Assembly: GCF_023101765.2 (NCBI RefSeq)
Contig: NC_064233.1
Location: 7,339,501-7,403,500, forward strand
Length of the DNA stretch: 64,000 bases
Source: Spodoptera frugiperda
Lineage: Eukaryota; Arthropoda; Insecta; Lepidoptera; Noctuidae
Direction: 5' to 3'
The notes under the pieces are model-generated. The model did not search any database, was not told the DNA's origin, and saw nothing but the letters and a program-made list of their open reading frames with translations. Below are positions 12,149 to 24,173 of the stretch, piece after piece. A program made the translations under genes and the position numbers. Each line of letters opens with the position of its first letter. Positions within the stretch are counted from its first letter, which is position 1.

Positions 12149-12727
12149 AAATAAATATGTACCTAGAGTCCATATCTAGTACTTATTATGAAGTGCTTAG
12201 GACGAGTAGTTCTTGAAAATCAATAGTCTCTTCAATACTATCTTTAGTAATACATAAAGTCGAAGTCAAAATTCAAATAGACCGGGAATGCTCCTTTGAA
12301 CGTCAAAGCAAACATTATAAAATTTAAAAATATCTGTCTATCGGTCAGTCCTCTAGTGAAGCTATTCTCTTGTTCTAAAGAGTAGATAAGTAATAAATTG
12401 TTTTATTAAGACCTGTTATTAATTTCAGTACCTCTGCCCACCCCTTCAATCTAAACCGCTATAACCTTAGCATACTACAAGAAGATGCACTACCCATACA
12501 AATATTATGACAGAATAATTCGGCGAAATATTTCAGCTATTTCAGTGTGTATTACGAACAATGAGATAAGGTAGTATATAGATAACGAATGTATGGAAAT
12601 AACGCCATTAATATAAATATATACTTGTTAGGTAGCATGTAGTAATATGTAGTATGATGACTATTACGGTGTTATTTGTCATTAGTAGAGAATCTGTTAA
12701 ATATGAGATCACTATTTTAATGCCAGT

Positions 12728-12860
12728 TCAAATGGAATTTCTTGCTCGTTCTTCTCCATTCGAAGCTACACTTTGAAACGAGCACCTTGCTTCATTGACG
12801 GATAAACTGACAGACTATTATTTATTTCTTTATTTCTTGACATTTCAAAAGCACTTATTA
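12728..12860 (+). repeat. Repeat family E
   Basis: Blocks TTTCTTGCTCGTTCTTCTCC, CGAAGCTACACTTTG and GACAGACTATTATTTATTTC. The same unit occurs at 60763-60900 (+), 35640-35795 (-), 15300-15400 (-) and 12240-12380 (-). Confidence 0.6.
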
Positions 12861-12879
12861 ATAGTTTAATTGGAATACC

Positions 12880-13004
12880 TAGCGGGTTTACCGGGGCTTC
12901 GGTTTCGAAAAGCAGGAGTAGCATAACGGGGTGATTTTTAGTCAGTAAGAGTCTGACACTCCCTCTCGCCTCGTCCACGGCGGGAGAAGTCATTGGATGA
13001 TTAT
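12880..13004 (-). repeat. SINE-like family A, copy 9 (opposite strand)
   Basis: One of few reversed copies. It follows a family E repeat (12728-12860). Confidence 0.75.
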
Positions 13005-15142
13005 AAAAGTGCCTTATTAAGGATTATTTAAAATAAATGCTTTGACTTCCCCCCCCCCCCCTTTAAAAGGAGCCTACGACTACGAGTAATATACGCTACA
13101 ACTTACACATGATACAAAACTAATATTTAACCTCTACTCATAAAACTAAACCCATTTAATTTCATCAAATAAATAACATATAAAATGGTATCACAACAAA
13201 CAGACCGTCTTTATAATAAGTCTATATTTATATGTTCATTATGATTATCTTTACAACATAATATATGATCAAATAAAACGTCACTGTATATGTTCAAACA
13301 AGCTGCTTTCTGTTTAACATAAAGGCTTGCATTCAGATATAGTATTACAATTTAAATAGTATGTTTTCTTATATGAATCAAATGACAGTCAGAGGTCGGT
13401 ATATACAGGTTTGATAATGTTATGCTTTTTAATTCTTCAAGGGGTAGACAGAATTGCAGATATACAATGTGACAACTAAATGAATAACGTAACGGCTTTA
13501 CCTGCTTTTCGAAACACGAAAAGTGGTGAAACACCGCCGAACTTCCTGACTCAGGGCTAAATAATGGTAATTTTACTCAGAAAACGTCATCACTTTTTGG
13601 CGGACATGTCGCGGGATTCGAACCCCTGACGGACAAACACAGCCAGAGACAGTCATCCAAAAAACCTCCTATCCATTAGCGAAAATCGCATCAAAATCCA
13701 TTCATCCGTTTTCGAGTTTATCGCAAACATACAGATACGAACGCGGCGAGAGATTTCGTTTTTATAAATAGAGAGAAGCATTACTTCAAACGAAATGACA
13801 TAATACACGAATAAATATTTAAAGACTTCGTCTTCCAAGAAGGCCATGGTCGGGCGCAGACCTGAACAAAACATTATCTCGACTGGGAATCGAACCTCGG
13901 ACCGTTGCCAACTGTGTTGGCGTATTCTTTTTAGCTTCATGTGCAGTGTGCATTGAGGATTGCGTTTTTTTTTAAGTAATATTTTTAGTCCGTTGGTCTA
14001 GAGGTCATAAGAACGGCATGCGAGCGCGCCGCTTGCAAAACTTGAACGGTTCCCGTGCGGGACAAACTACCTATACATACGTATTTTAAAATTTTAAACT
14101 ACCTATGGTTTTTTTTTGTTTGTCACTCAACAAGACTAAAACTGCTGAAAGGATCGGGATGAAATTTAGAACAGGGGTAGATTATAGTCTGGAATAACAC
14201 ATAGACCTTTTTTATCGCGGGCGAAGCTAGAATGAACTACTTATAATATTTCAAACACCGAAACACAAACCAATTTCTTTCCAGCGTAGCCACTTGCCAG
14301 ATTATAATCTTAGACAGTTAATTAAAAAACTAAAGCCGTAGTATATTTTTCAAGGAGAATAATAATCGTGTCGAATCTAGGATCCGAGCCAAAATATTAT
14401 GAAAATAATACTAAGTTTCCGTCTACGGTTCCACCCGCGAATTTTTACTAAGATTTTTTATCGATTTGGTGAGACCAATTAAGAATATCGAGGGATAAAT
14501 AGTAACCTATGTTACTCTTTGAAAAGAAAGCTTACCAACGGTAAAATATTTTTTGAAATCGGTCCAGTATATTCAGTAAAAACTTATTAGATAAAGGTAA
14601 GTAAGTAGAAGTAGCAAACCGTTTAGCACTACTACACATTTCCGTACAAGATAAATAAAATAACGTTAAAAAACCGACTTCAAAAATCATAAACTAAAAA
14701 CCTAAATCGCGAATCGGTCAATAAACCTTACCGTAATCATTAAACACACAACACACATAGAAAAAACGAAACATACCGACTGAATCGAGTACCACCACCT
14801 TATTGGATAGTCGATCGAAAAAAATCGACTATCGACCACTCTACTTGGACACATGTACATAAAAACTAAATAAGTGTGGGCTACAATTCAGTTTCTTCAT
14901 TTACGTATTGTAAATAATTAAATTACTCACACTTCAAGCTTATTTAAACAAAGGAATGGTATATAATATTAGATAATAAATTTAAATGGAAATAACGCAG
15001 CTAATCAGCTAACAAAAAGTGCAGAGAATGGCCAATACCGTTTATAATTGCAGCGTAATTTGTGAGAAGCGTTAACTAATGCATTTTGCTAATCATGCAC
15101 AATTTTATGCACGTGAATGCACTGACGGCTTACAATTTTTTT
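13005..15142. other. AT-rich non-coding DNA
   Basis: A C12 run lies near 13051. tRNA-like SINE pieces on - are at 13605-13660 and 13868-13940, and an S3 copy is at 14115. No exon found. Confidence 0.4.
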
Positions 15143-15272
15143 TAAGGACAATGACTTCTCCCGCCTTGCGTTAGACGAAAGGTAGTATCAGATTCGTTGC
15201 TGACTAAAAACCACCCCGTTCCTACTCCTGCTTTTCAAACCGGAGCCCCGGTAATCTGCTAGGCAGTCCTGT
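15143..15272 (+). repeat. SINE-like family A, copy 10
   Basis: Diverged, ends at GGCAGTCC without the CTCCGGATC tail. A reversed family E fragment adjoins (15300-15400). Confidence 0.7.
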
Positions 15273-15899
15273 TTATCTATAAAGTCCAATGCGAACAGTA
15301 AAAGGCAGTTTTGAACATCAAACAAAATAAAAAAATGTCAGTCTGTCGGTTAGTCCTCTAGTTGCTCTATTTGCTCGTGCCAAAGTGTAGACGAACGAGC
15401 AAGCAACTCCATAGGTTACACAACTGTAGAACGTCAAAATACTAGTCAACATAATATTATACTAATAATATCTAAGCAGAAACATAATATTTACATTAGA
15501 AATAACCTATACAAGACATTGATACAAGTGCTAATTTCATATCATAACATACATACATATTATAACAAAACATTTTCCCTGAAGGGTCATATAATATTAA
15601 AGGAAAAATATATTCATGAATTCATTTTACTATAAAAAAAAAACTATAAATAACATGTACTTAAATTGAAAAATGTTCAACTCTTAACTCGATTTGAAAT
15701 AGAAATCACGACCCGGAACTAACTAACCATTACTAATAAAATAATACAATAAGAAAATACAAGAAAGAAAATAAAAAAAAATATATCAAATAAATAAATA
15801 CATACAACAAACAAAAAAATACACAAATGCAACTCACAGAACAACAGCTTGCAACAAAATAAAACACAACGTACACTGTTTTTTTTTAAATTTGGAAGA

Positions 15900-16020
15900 G
15901 CACACTGGTTGCGCGCGCGCACCTTACTAACGCGGCAAACGGCGCGCCGATAAGCTATCGGCGATAACGTGCCGTTACGTTCGTTCGCTAGAGTTCGCTA
16001 TAACGATGTCGTTACCTGTA
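15900..16020. promoter_or_regulatory. CpG-rich patch, candidate promoter
   Basis: GCGCGCGCGCACC, GCGGCAAACGGCGCGCCG and ATAAGCTATCGGCGATAACG stand out from AT-rich flanks. Whether it starts a transcript cannot be told from sequence. Confidence 0.2.
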
Positions 16021-17721
16021 CCATAGAGTAAGCATGTTATTTTTTTAGATGGGTATTTTTTTTTAAATAGAGAATGTTACGACGAGTATTGTGCCTAATT
16101 ATTATGTATGTTATTTTTTTGGACTAATGCAAGGTCATACTTTATTATTGTATTTTTTTTTCTTATTCTTTCCATCAGTTTTAATACTGATATACAACGC
16201 TGAAGAGTTAGTTTGTTTAAACGCGCTAATCTCCGGAACTACTGGTCCGATTTGAATAATTGTTTTTGTATCAGATCAATCAGGTGGTGCATTTATCGAG
16301 AAACGATATAAGCTACAAAATATCACTATAACTCACTCCTGTCTCTTCTTCAATATAACATCACGCTACCATCAAGCCGAGCAGAGCGGGTGAAACTAGC
16401 TAATGTCAATATAGGTACCCTTGGCTAAAAATACAACCTATTTAACAGTCTCCTTGAAGAAAATGTGCACACCGAGTAGGCACTGAGTAACATTACAGTA
16501 ACAAGCAACTTTCTCGGTACGGCATCTAAAAATAACAACGCTATCACGTCTCGAGGTCACGCAATTAATATTATCTGCAATTAATAACGTGTCTATTTCA
16601 AAACGCTATGACTTGCTGGATGTGTTGGCTCGCTCTCGGGTGTAATGTCGTTAAGAATTATGCAGTTTCGTCTGTTCGTTGGTAATGCCAGGATGAGGTA
16701 CATGGATTTTGATACGTTTGTAGTGATTTTGGTTTAAGAAAATACTGTAATAATGGTTTAATTTAGATTTTAAAATTTTCCTTTATTGTTGACTACAATT
16801 TTTCTCGCCGTTCTCACATAGATAAATCCGAATGTTTGTGAGTTTGTGTGTGTTTGTTACTAAATCACGTCAAAATGACTAAAGGGATCAGGATACAATT
16901 TGGAACAGGGATAGATTGTAGTCTGAAATAACACATAGCATACTTTTTATTTTACAGGAACGCGAGCTAAGTCGGTGATAGAAGCCAGTTAAATAGATAA
17001 AGCATTACAGAGGTAGCAAATAAACAAACTTATTTTCGCATTTATAATCTTAGTTGAGATAGGCTTTATTAATGAAGATTTTTAATAATACAGTTAATGA
17101 GAAAAAGCCACCGAGATTACCCTTTCTTTATTAGATAGGCAATATTAATTATCTCTAATGAAGCCAGAGCTGGATTAATGGGAAACGAAGAGAATAAGTA
17201 ACAAAAAAAAAAAATGGACAGATTGTGTGAGCAATTATAAAAATGATAAAAATATTGTGTTAGGATTAGGAATAAGGAAGAAAACATTGTGTCGACCCCA
17301 AATAACTCGTGATAAAATAAACAAGACAAACAAATTCCCCACAACCACATTACAAGTTCAATATCATTTAAAAATAGAACAATTAAAATTCAATAAGCAT
17401 TGTTCTATCAGTTTTCCTCACTGAGGCAAACCGCTTCACTATTCTACCTACACGTCGCGTCTACGCATACATGTTCACAACACGTGACGTTAAGGCACAT
17501 GCGCCCGCGCAACAGCCAGCCATTTTGTTTTCATTTAAAATTCGTACTGCTTTAATTATTTTATTTTTAGTACTTTGTTTGACATTTCAACGTGAACGAT
17601 TAGTTATTTAGTATATACTTTGTACATATGTATGTTTGTTTGTATGTATGGACATTAGTTTTTATATATATTTCGGAAAATTTTGATATTTTTATCTAAG
17701 CGAATGGACTCTAATCACCTT

Positions 17722-17832
17722 ACTCAGAGATATATTTTAATGATTACTTAAACCATTCCTTAGTAGCGATTTTATTCCGAAAACAATTACTAAGGACTGG
17801 GTTAAGTAACCATTAAATGACTCTGAGTGCGG
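17722..17832. mobile_element. Small palindromic MITE, family F
   Basis: ACTCAGAG...TTAATGATTACTTAAACC and its inverted partner GGTTAAGTAACCATTAAATG...CTCTGAGT pair around about 35 bp. Similar units at 1425-1520, 5155-5225 and 59110-59200. Confidence 0.6.
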
Positions 17833-18024
17833 CAGTTAATATACTTATAATCGGTAGTCCGTGACAGGCTTCTTCTATGGAAGCTATGGCATGATCCAGT
17901 AATCAGATAAGAGAGTTTGCCATATCTCCACACTTGGCAAACGATTTGGAGATAGTAGTTCAAAAAGGCACAGGTTGATCAGAAAGCGCCGCTGCCCGCT
18001 ATCTAGCAAATGTATATATTTCCT

Positions 18025-18183
18025 TTTTTAAGGGAGAAAATCATCCAATGGCTTCTCTTACTTTGGTCGAGGCGAGTAGAGAGAGAGTATCAGACTCTTA
18101 TTGACTAAAAACCAGCCTGTTCCTACTCTTGCTCTTCGAGCCGGAGCCCCGGTAAACTCGCTAGGTAATCCGCAGCTCCGGAA
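18025..18183 (+). repeat. SINE-like family A, copy 11
   Basis: Full length; GAGAG is duplicated in the middle. Confidence 0.75.
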
Positions 18184-19297
18184 ATGTATATTCCCTTAAT
18201 CAGCTTTAACAACACCTACGATAAGAGTAAAATAACTTAAAAACCAGCTTTCTCATTACCGCCATCAAACAGCTATCTTTACACAACCATAATTTCGTTA
18301 CTATTTATAGATCATACAAACATAGTAAAAAAAAAAACTACTAAATCTAACAAGCCACTGTTATTACAATGCAAATAAAAAAAAACTACGTCTGGTCTGC
18401 CAGTATGTCCTTCGATGGTGCAAAAAGTCCGCAAACAGTACAACGACCCGAGCGGCTCCGAATGTTATCGAAGTATTACTGGGCGAGACGGTGTAGATAC
18501 GGCGGTGTGACGTCATTAATCGAGTACTTTATTTACTTACTACGTACATAGAAAATTTGGCTTCCAACGCATATAATAATCCTACAATATTATCTTTGCA
18601 ACTCCTAACGGTTGACTAGAAAGAATGCCTGTGGCATTACTGTATAATAAGTTTTAATAAATAAAGAATAGGCTACTTTTGTCGAAACGTCAACAACGAT
18701 ATTTTCTATGAATGTTGTTTGAAATAATGCGTTGTGGCGTCATCAGATTTTCACGGTAAACAGCAGACTTATTTCTAGAAAATTAGCAACAGAAAATTAA
18801 TTACCGATAAAATAAAATTAATTACTGAATCGGAAATTAATTAACGATACTTAATTAATTAATTAAAATTAATTAACCATTGAATGTACAAAGGTAAAAG
18901 GATTCGGAGAAAAATGAGTTCTTATTAAAATATGAACGACTAACTCTACAAACTACTCAAAAACTGCCCGAAATTGCTCTATCTGCACACTTAATTGCAT
19001 CAAAATCCGCACAGCAATTTACGCATAAACAGCGAATATAAACCACAACTTTTGTTACCAAACAAAAATACATTTAGTACGAGCACAAACGAATTTCTAT
19101 AAAGACATGCACATGATAGGTACACGTGATAGTTTCTGAGAAAACTCGTAAAATGATACTAATCAGAAATATAAACAGCACATGCATTGCTGCATTCGCA
19201 ATATTCATTCAACATTTATGAATTTCATTTGAAATCGCTTTCATCATCATCAATTTTTGTATTATCATTATCATCAATTTTTATATCATCATCATCA
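18184..19297. other. AT-rich non-coding DNA
   Basis: 18780-18890 is a run of TTAATTAA-type self-complementary sequence; 19240-19300 holds (ATCATC)n repeats. No gene. Confidence 0.4.
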
Positions 19298-19539
19298 TCA
19301 ATTTTCATACGCTGACCTCATCAGATAGGTACTTGAAAAATGCCAATCGCTTACTATTAAGGGACTAGACTTTTGACAGAGAAAGGACAGCTGGACAGTG
19401 TTTTCTGCTAAACCTGAACCTTTTAAACTGTGATGTTTAATCCCCTTGCTAAACATGGATGTTATGGCAAACCCTCTTATGTCCAGAACTGCAGACGGCC
19501 TAGCGGGTAATCGAGGGTCCGGCTTGAAGTGGGAGTAGC

Positions 19540-19790
19540 AATGTGGTAGCCAGTATAAGTGTGGGAGAACCATGCTTCGGCACGAATAGTCCAGCTCCAC
19601 CAGAGGCCCAATTACGCCCCTTCCCAATCCCCGATTCCCCAACAACCCTTAAATTCCTAACCACCAAAAGGCTGGCAACGCACTTGTAACGTTTCTGGTG
19701 TTTCGGGTGTTCATGGGCGGCGGCAATTGCTTACCATCAGGTGATCCGTCTGCCTATCACCTATAGACTATTACGGGCAGTTGCTGCATC
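19540..19790 (-). repeat. Repeat family D, reversed
   Basis: Near-complete. The 115-residue minus ORF at 19298-19645 is composed partly of this repeat. Confidence 0.65.
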
Positions 19791-20288
19791 AGCAGATGAC
19801 GATGCCTTATCTACTCCGTTCAAGAAAAAGATCCTATCCTATTACGTTACAATAAACATCTCCTTAAACCAGACCAAACATAGGCATCATTAAGACCACC
19901 TAAACAATAATTACATACATACATATATCAAATTGCCCACCATCTTTGAACACCATATTCATCTGTCACCATACACCACATAAAAAATAACAAGGAGTTT
20001 TAAACACAACACCGCAGCGAATCATTTCGACCATAAACAAGGAGGAGTCACGTGACACGATATTTATAGTCTATTGTCATAAACAACACGTAATAGCGAT
20101 GCTGTTCAAGTACTCCAAGTGTCATTTGACATTTATGCATGACATGCGACAACGCGACAGACGGATAAGATGGTCAATTAATTTAATATTGGTCTGTAAA
20201 GGATTCAAAAAGACCCTATTTGTTAATTAGTCCGTCTACATAAATACAATTTCCACGAAAAAAAAACTGATGTAAGCCCATCTCTTTC

Positions 20289-20362
20289 TTTTTTTAAGGG
20301 GGAAAATCATCAAATGACTTCTCCCTCCTTGGGCGAGGCTAGAGGGAGTATCAGGCTCTTTA
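20289..20362 (+). repeat. SINE-like family A, copy 12 (5' half)
   Basis: Stops after TATCAGGCTCTT. Confidence 0.65.
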
Positions 20363-21792
20363 AGCCCATCTTTATGTTTCCATCTACATCTATTCGAAAA
20401 TTCACTAAAATCGGCCCAGTAGTTTAGGCGTTAAAGAGCAAAAAACCAACACGTTTTTTTCTCAATGACAAGTAAAAGTACTATAGACCAACCACCGAAA
20501 AAAAGTGACGACTTTTTATCTATCAATGCGAGTTAGGATGCACTAACCAACTGCCTCCGACCTAGAAACAGTCCATTAAGGAATATAGGACACTTATGGC
20601 GTTCTTGACCTTCGAAAAGGTACTCCAAAGACCTTCCATTACCAAGTCCTTAGCAGACTTTCCTTCCTAGAGTTATTGAGACACTTGTTCATATAGAATA
20701 CCTATGTAGAACATATAAATCAACTGACTAGACCGCCATGCGGCAAAATAAATAAATAATGGGATACCTATTTCGGTCTAAGAGTCCTTTTTTAGTCCTA
20801 AACACCTTTTTTGTTACGATTTTAAAGATTTAAACGTTAACAGAGTAATCTTACGTAATTGTATAATACTAAAATTAAGAAAGTTACATCTAAATTTTTA
20901 TGGTAAACATTTGATTGCGTAAACTGTTTATAATATGTATGAAATGAAAACGAAAGTTGACTCACCGGTACGGAGCAAAAATCGGCAAAAGAAGACACTA
21001 CTAGACAACTTCAAGGGATGAAAGTCATCCCGATACTGACGAGCTACGTCACAGATCACCATTTTATACGAAACGAATCGACCAATACGGAAGCAGGAAG
21101 GATGCGTTTTTATTCAGTTCCAATTTGAAATTCGAACGCTCCATTAGGCAAATTGTTCCCGCTCTTTGTTGAGTGGAGATTAGCTTTTTATGTCCTAATT
21201 GAAATTGAGAATGGAGGAAAAAAAGTTTGTCATATTTGCATGAGTTTTTTACTAAATCTCATTGTTTGGGCAACCGTTAGTTTTGTCGGAAACTGCTGTT
21301 TTGTTATCTGGACGGTAGTCGCCATTTTACCTCCGACGTAGTTACACGGAATCGGTGCATTCAGATCCGAAAATTCCAAAATAGACTGTCAGTTTTTTTG
21401 GAATGATATCAACAGTTTTCGAAAGTGTGTTTAGCCAAAAATTAATAAGACTATTTGGATAATTTTAGTCTTAAATCGGATTTCGGGTCAGTGTAGGAGT
21501 TATTTTTAAAATTAACAGCAAGATTTGGCAACGAACATCATTTGCAAATTTTAGTTCTAAAGCTATTAAAACCTTGTCGGGTAGTTTAAAATTTTGGACT
21601 AACGAGTGTGTGAGAGAGACAGGAATAGTGTAGAATGACGTCATTCGCTGCTAAGTTCATCAGAGTGTTTTGCAAGATTTGGACAAGACGCGAGGAGGAC
21701 GAGGAAGAAGAAATTATATGGAAAATTGAAATGTACGAGTAATGTGAGTAACATTGATTTATTTTCATATAGAGAGACTTTGGGATAGAGGG
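20363..21792. other. Non-coding DNA
   Basis: No repeat family recognised apart from short AT-rich runs. The ORF at 21153-21341 lacks protein-like features. Confidence 0.35.
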
Positions 21793-22042
21793 ATCTGACT
21801 GCCTCGTTGATCGAGTGGTCGCAAGTGCGACTGCCGGGCAAGGGGTCTCCGGTTCGATTCCCGGGTCGGGCAAAGTATTACTGGTAAATTCTCGATTTTT
21901 CAAAAATGTCTCATAGTAGCCCGGAGTCTGGAATTGTGCTATGGCAGTAGGGTGTACATTGTACAGTGGTATTGGTATTACGTGCCGTAATGTACCTACA
22001 TCTCTGTTTACCCCTTCAGGTATAAAAGACGTGACGTTACCA
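21793..22042 (+). repeat. tRNA-derived SINE family B1
   Basis: A tRNA-like head (GACTGCCTCGTTGATCGAGT, then box B GGTTCGATTCCCGGG) is followed by a body ending in GTATAAAAGACGTGACG. The overlapping minus ORFs at 21586-21903 are artefacts of this repeat. Confidence 0.75.
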
Positions 22043-22621
22043 GACTTTAAAGATGGTAAAGACTACGAGAAATGATTTAGATATGACTTACGAAAGAGGA
22101 AACCAACATAGGAGATATCGCTGTATCTGTATGCATTTGGACTAATTTCATTAATTTGAATTTAAGTTGCATTAGCTTTCAATCCCACTAGTTTTTTCAG
22201 TTCCAAACCAACATACCAGTTGCCATAAAGGGGGTCTTGTTTACCCAATCGACAGCCGATTATACTCAAACCCATCCAATTTCAGACTTACCTAGGCATC
22301 GATTGACCTAGTTTTAAGCTATTGTTTCGATGAATAGTTCGAAAGATTTTCGGACATATATTTCAGAGGCTTTGCATTGAAGAGATTTTGTAGGGCGGTC
22401 AGTTGCATAAAAACATAGGCAGGCATGCCGCATTCAATTCAATTCATATAAGGATAGACTGCCTTGATAGTCAAGTAATCGCTACGCTCGACGAGCAATG
22501 GACTTTTTACTTTTTTCCAAAATTTCTTGCTAATAGCTCGAGGTTTGGATATGTGCCCGGTATGTTATGTCAATAGGTTTACTTCGGTGACTTTCAATAG
22601 CGTGACGCGTAGTAGTTTTTA

Positions 22622-22925
22622 TGGTATAAGTCGATAAACTAGTTAACGGATCATCTGATGGTAAGCAATCGCTGCCGCCCATGGACAACCGAAACACCAG
22701 AGGCGTTACAAATGCGTTGCCGGCCTTTTAGGGATTAGGAATTTAAGGGTTGTTGGGGAATCGGACATTGGGAGTGGGGGTAATCGAGTCTACGGTAGCC
22801 TCGCTCACACAACGAATCACGAAGCAAGCATTGTTTCACGTCTTCTATAAGGCCGCGGTATCATTCCGGTCGAGTTGGCCCAGCAATGCCGAAGCATGGC
22901 TCTCCTACATCCTTTTACCTACATA
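22622..22925 (+). repeat. Repeat family D
   Basis: Complete copy with both ends. Confidence 0.7.
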
Positions 22926-23371
22926 TTTTGGGTTAACTGCAAGTAGATATCAAAAACCCATCATACCACGATAAATCAATCACCACTTTAACAGCAATCA
23001 ATCAATACCTGTAAACAAAGAAGAGACACATTAATACACACAATGAATTGACAAATTGTGAAAATCGATGAAGTAATTGGATATTCCACATTAACGATAC
23101 CTTATTATTACATGTGTATTATATAGGATTGAAATAACCTTGGGGGGTTAAGGTTAAAGTCGTTGACATTAAGTAACAGCGGACAGAATTTTTAGTAAAG
23201 ATGGTAGGACTTATAGGATCCTGAAATCCCCAAAACTCATGAAAAACCGGTAACAGACTTGTGACTGCTCTCCTCTGGTTGCCTATGCCTATGGTCACCC
23301 CCATGGGGGACGTCGATTGCGTACTATCAGGTGACACGTCTACTTTGTTGCATCATCCCAAAATTCTCACC

Positions 23372-23478
23372 TTTTTTAAGAGGGCAAAATCATCCAATGA
23401 CCTTTCCCGCCTTGGGTGAGGCAAGAGGGAGTATCAGACTTTTACTGACTAAAAACTCCTGCTTTTCGAACTGGAACC
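23372..23478 (+). repeat. SINE-like family A, copy 13
   Basis: Internal deletion joins GACTAAAAACTCC to the GCTTTTCGAAC block. Lies about 200 bp left of the 2.7-kb transposon. Confidence 0.7.
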
Positions 23479-23686
23479 AGCTAAAAAAAGCTAACCGCAA
23501 TTTAAAGGCCTCGTCGTCAAAAATTACTTTTTTTTTTTATGGAATAGGAGGCAAACGAGTCTGTATGTAGTCTTTCTTTAGTGTATTTCTTTTTAATTAT
23601 CGCATTTTGGATGATTAGCTCTGCCTTGTCGTCGCGCGGTCGCAAGCCCAACTGCCAAGTATCGATTTCCAAATCGGTCAAAGGAC

Positions 23687-23723
23687 AAAGGAGATGGGTA
23701 AAGATCGGCCTTTTTTCGCCTAT
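23687..23723 (+). repeat. Left terminal inverted repeat of the 2.7-kb transposon
   Basis: Matches the reverse complement of 26397-26433 at 35 of 37 positions. About 450 bp of AT-rich leader lies between it and the transposase start. A CGCGCATGCG motif at about 24065-24075 may be part of the promoter. Confidence 0.85.
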
Positions 23724-24173
23724 CTTATTCGTGAAAATTCCAAGTTTCGATTTTGGCCATTATTATCATATGTATATTAAGTTTAAGTATCTTTGTATGC
23801 ATCTACAATAAATTAATTAGAAAAATAAAAAGGCAAGTAACAAGAAAAACCCTTCAAACTTGACATGTTTATTGAATTTTTGCTATTTTTGGCGTTTTTT
23901 CGAACTTTGGCTGTAAAAAAAAGTATTAAGCGCTTCGTGCACCACAATGATCTTATTTTTTTTTTATATTAGGGTCAATAAGCATCTAAACTAGCATTCA
24001 TTTGTTTTGGTGCATTGAACGCACCTATGTGATACAAAACAAAACACTTTGAACGCGCGTTTACCGCGCATGCGACGTGTACATGTTCCGACTTGTCTGA
24101 GGCTCATATTTATCGTTCAATTCTACATTGGATTTTTATTTTGTTTTGAGGACACATGTTAGCGTAATTATTT

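Noticed and set aside
13868..13940. Possible tRNA gene on -
   Set aside because: A box-B-like GGTTCGATTCCC is present but no acceptor stem or complete cloverleaf can be drawn. It fits a SINE head. The same holds for 4835, 27195, 30060, 41205 and 45380.
15719..15922. 67-codon ORF on - rich in Phe, Ile and Cys
   Set aside because: Translation of an A-rich run; hydrophobic by composition only, no conserved pattern.
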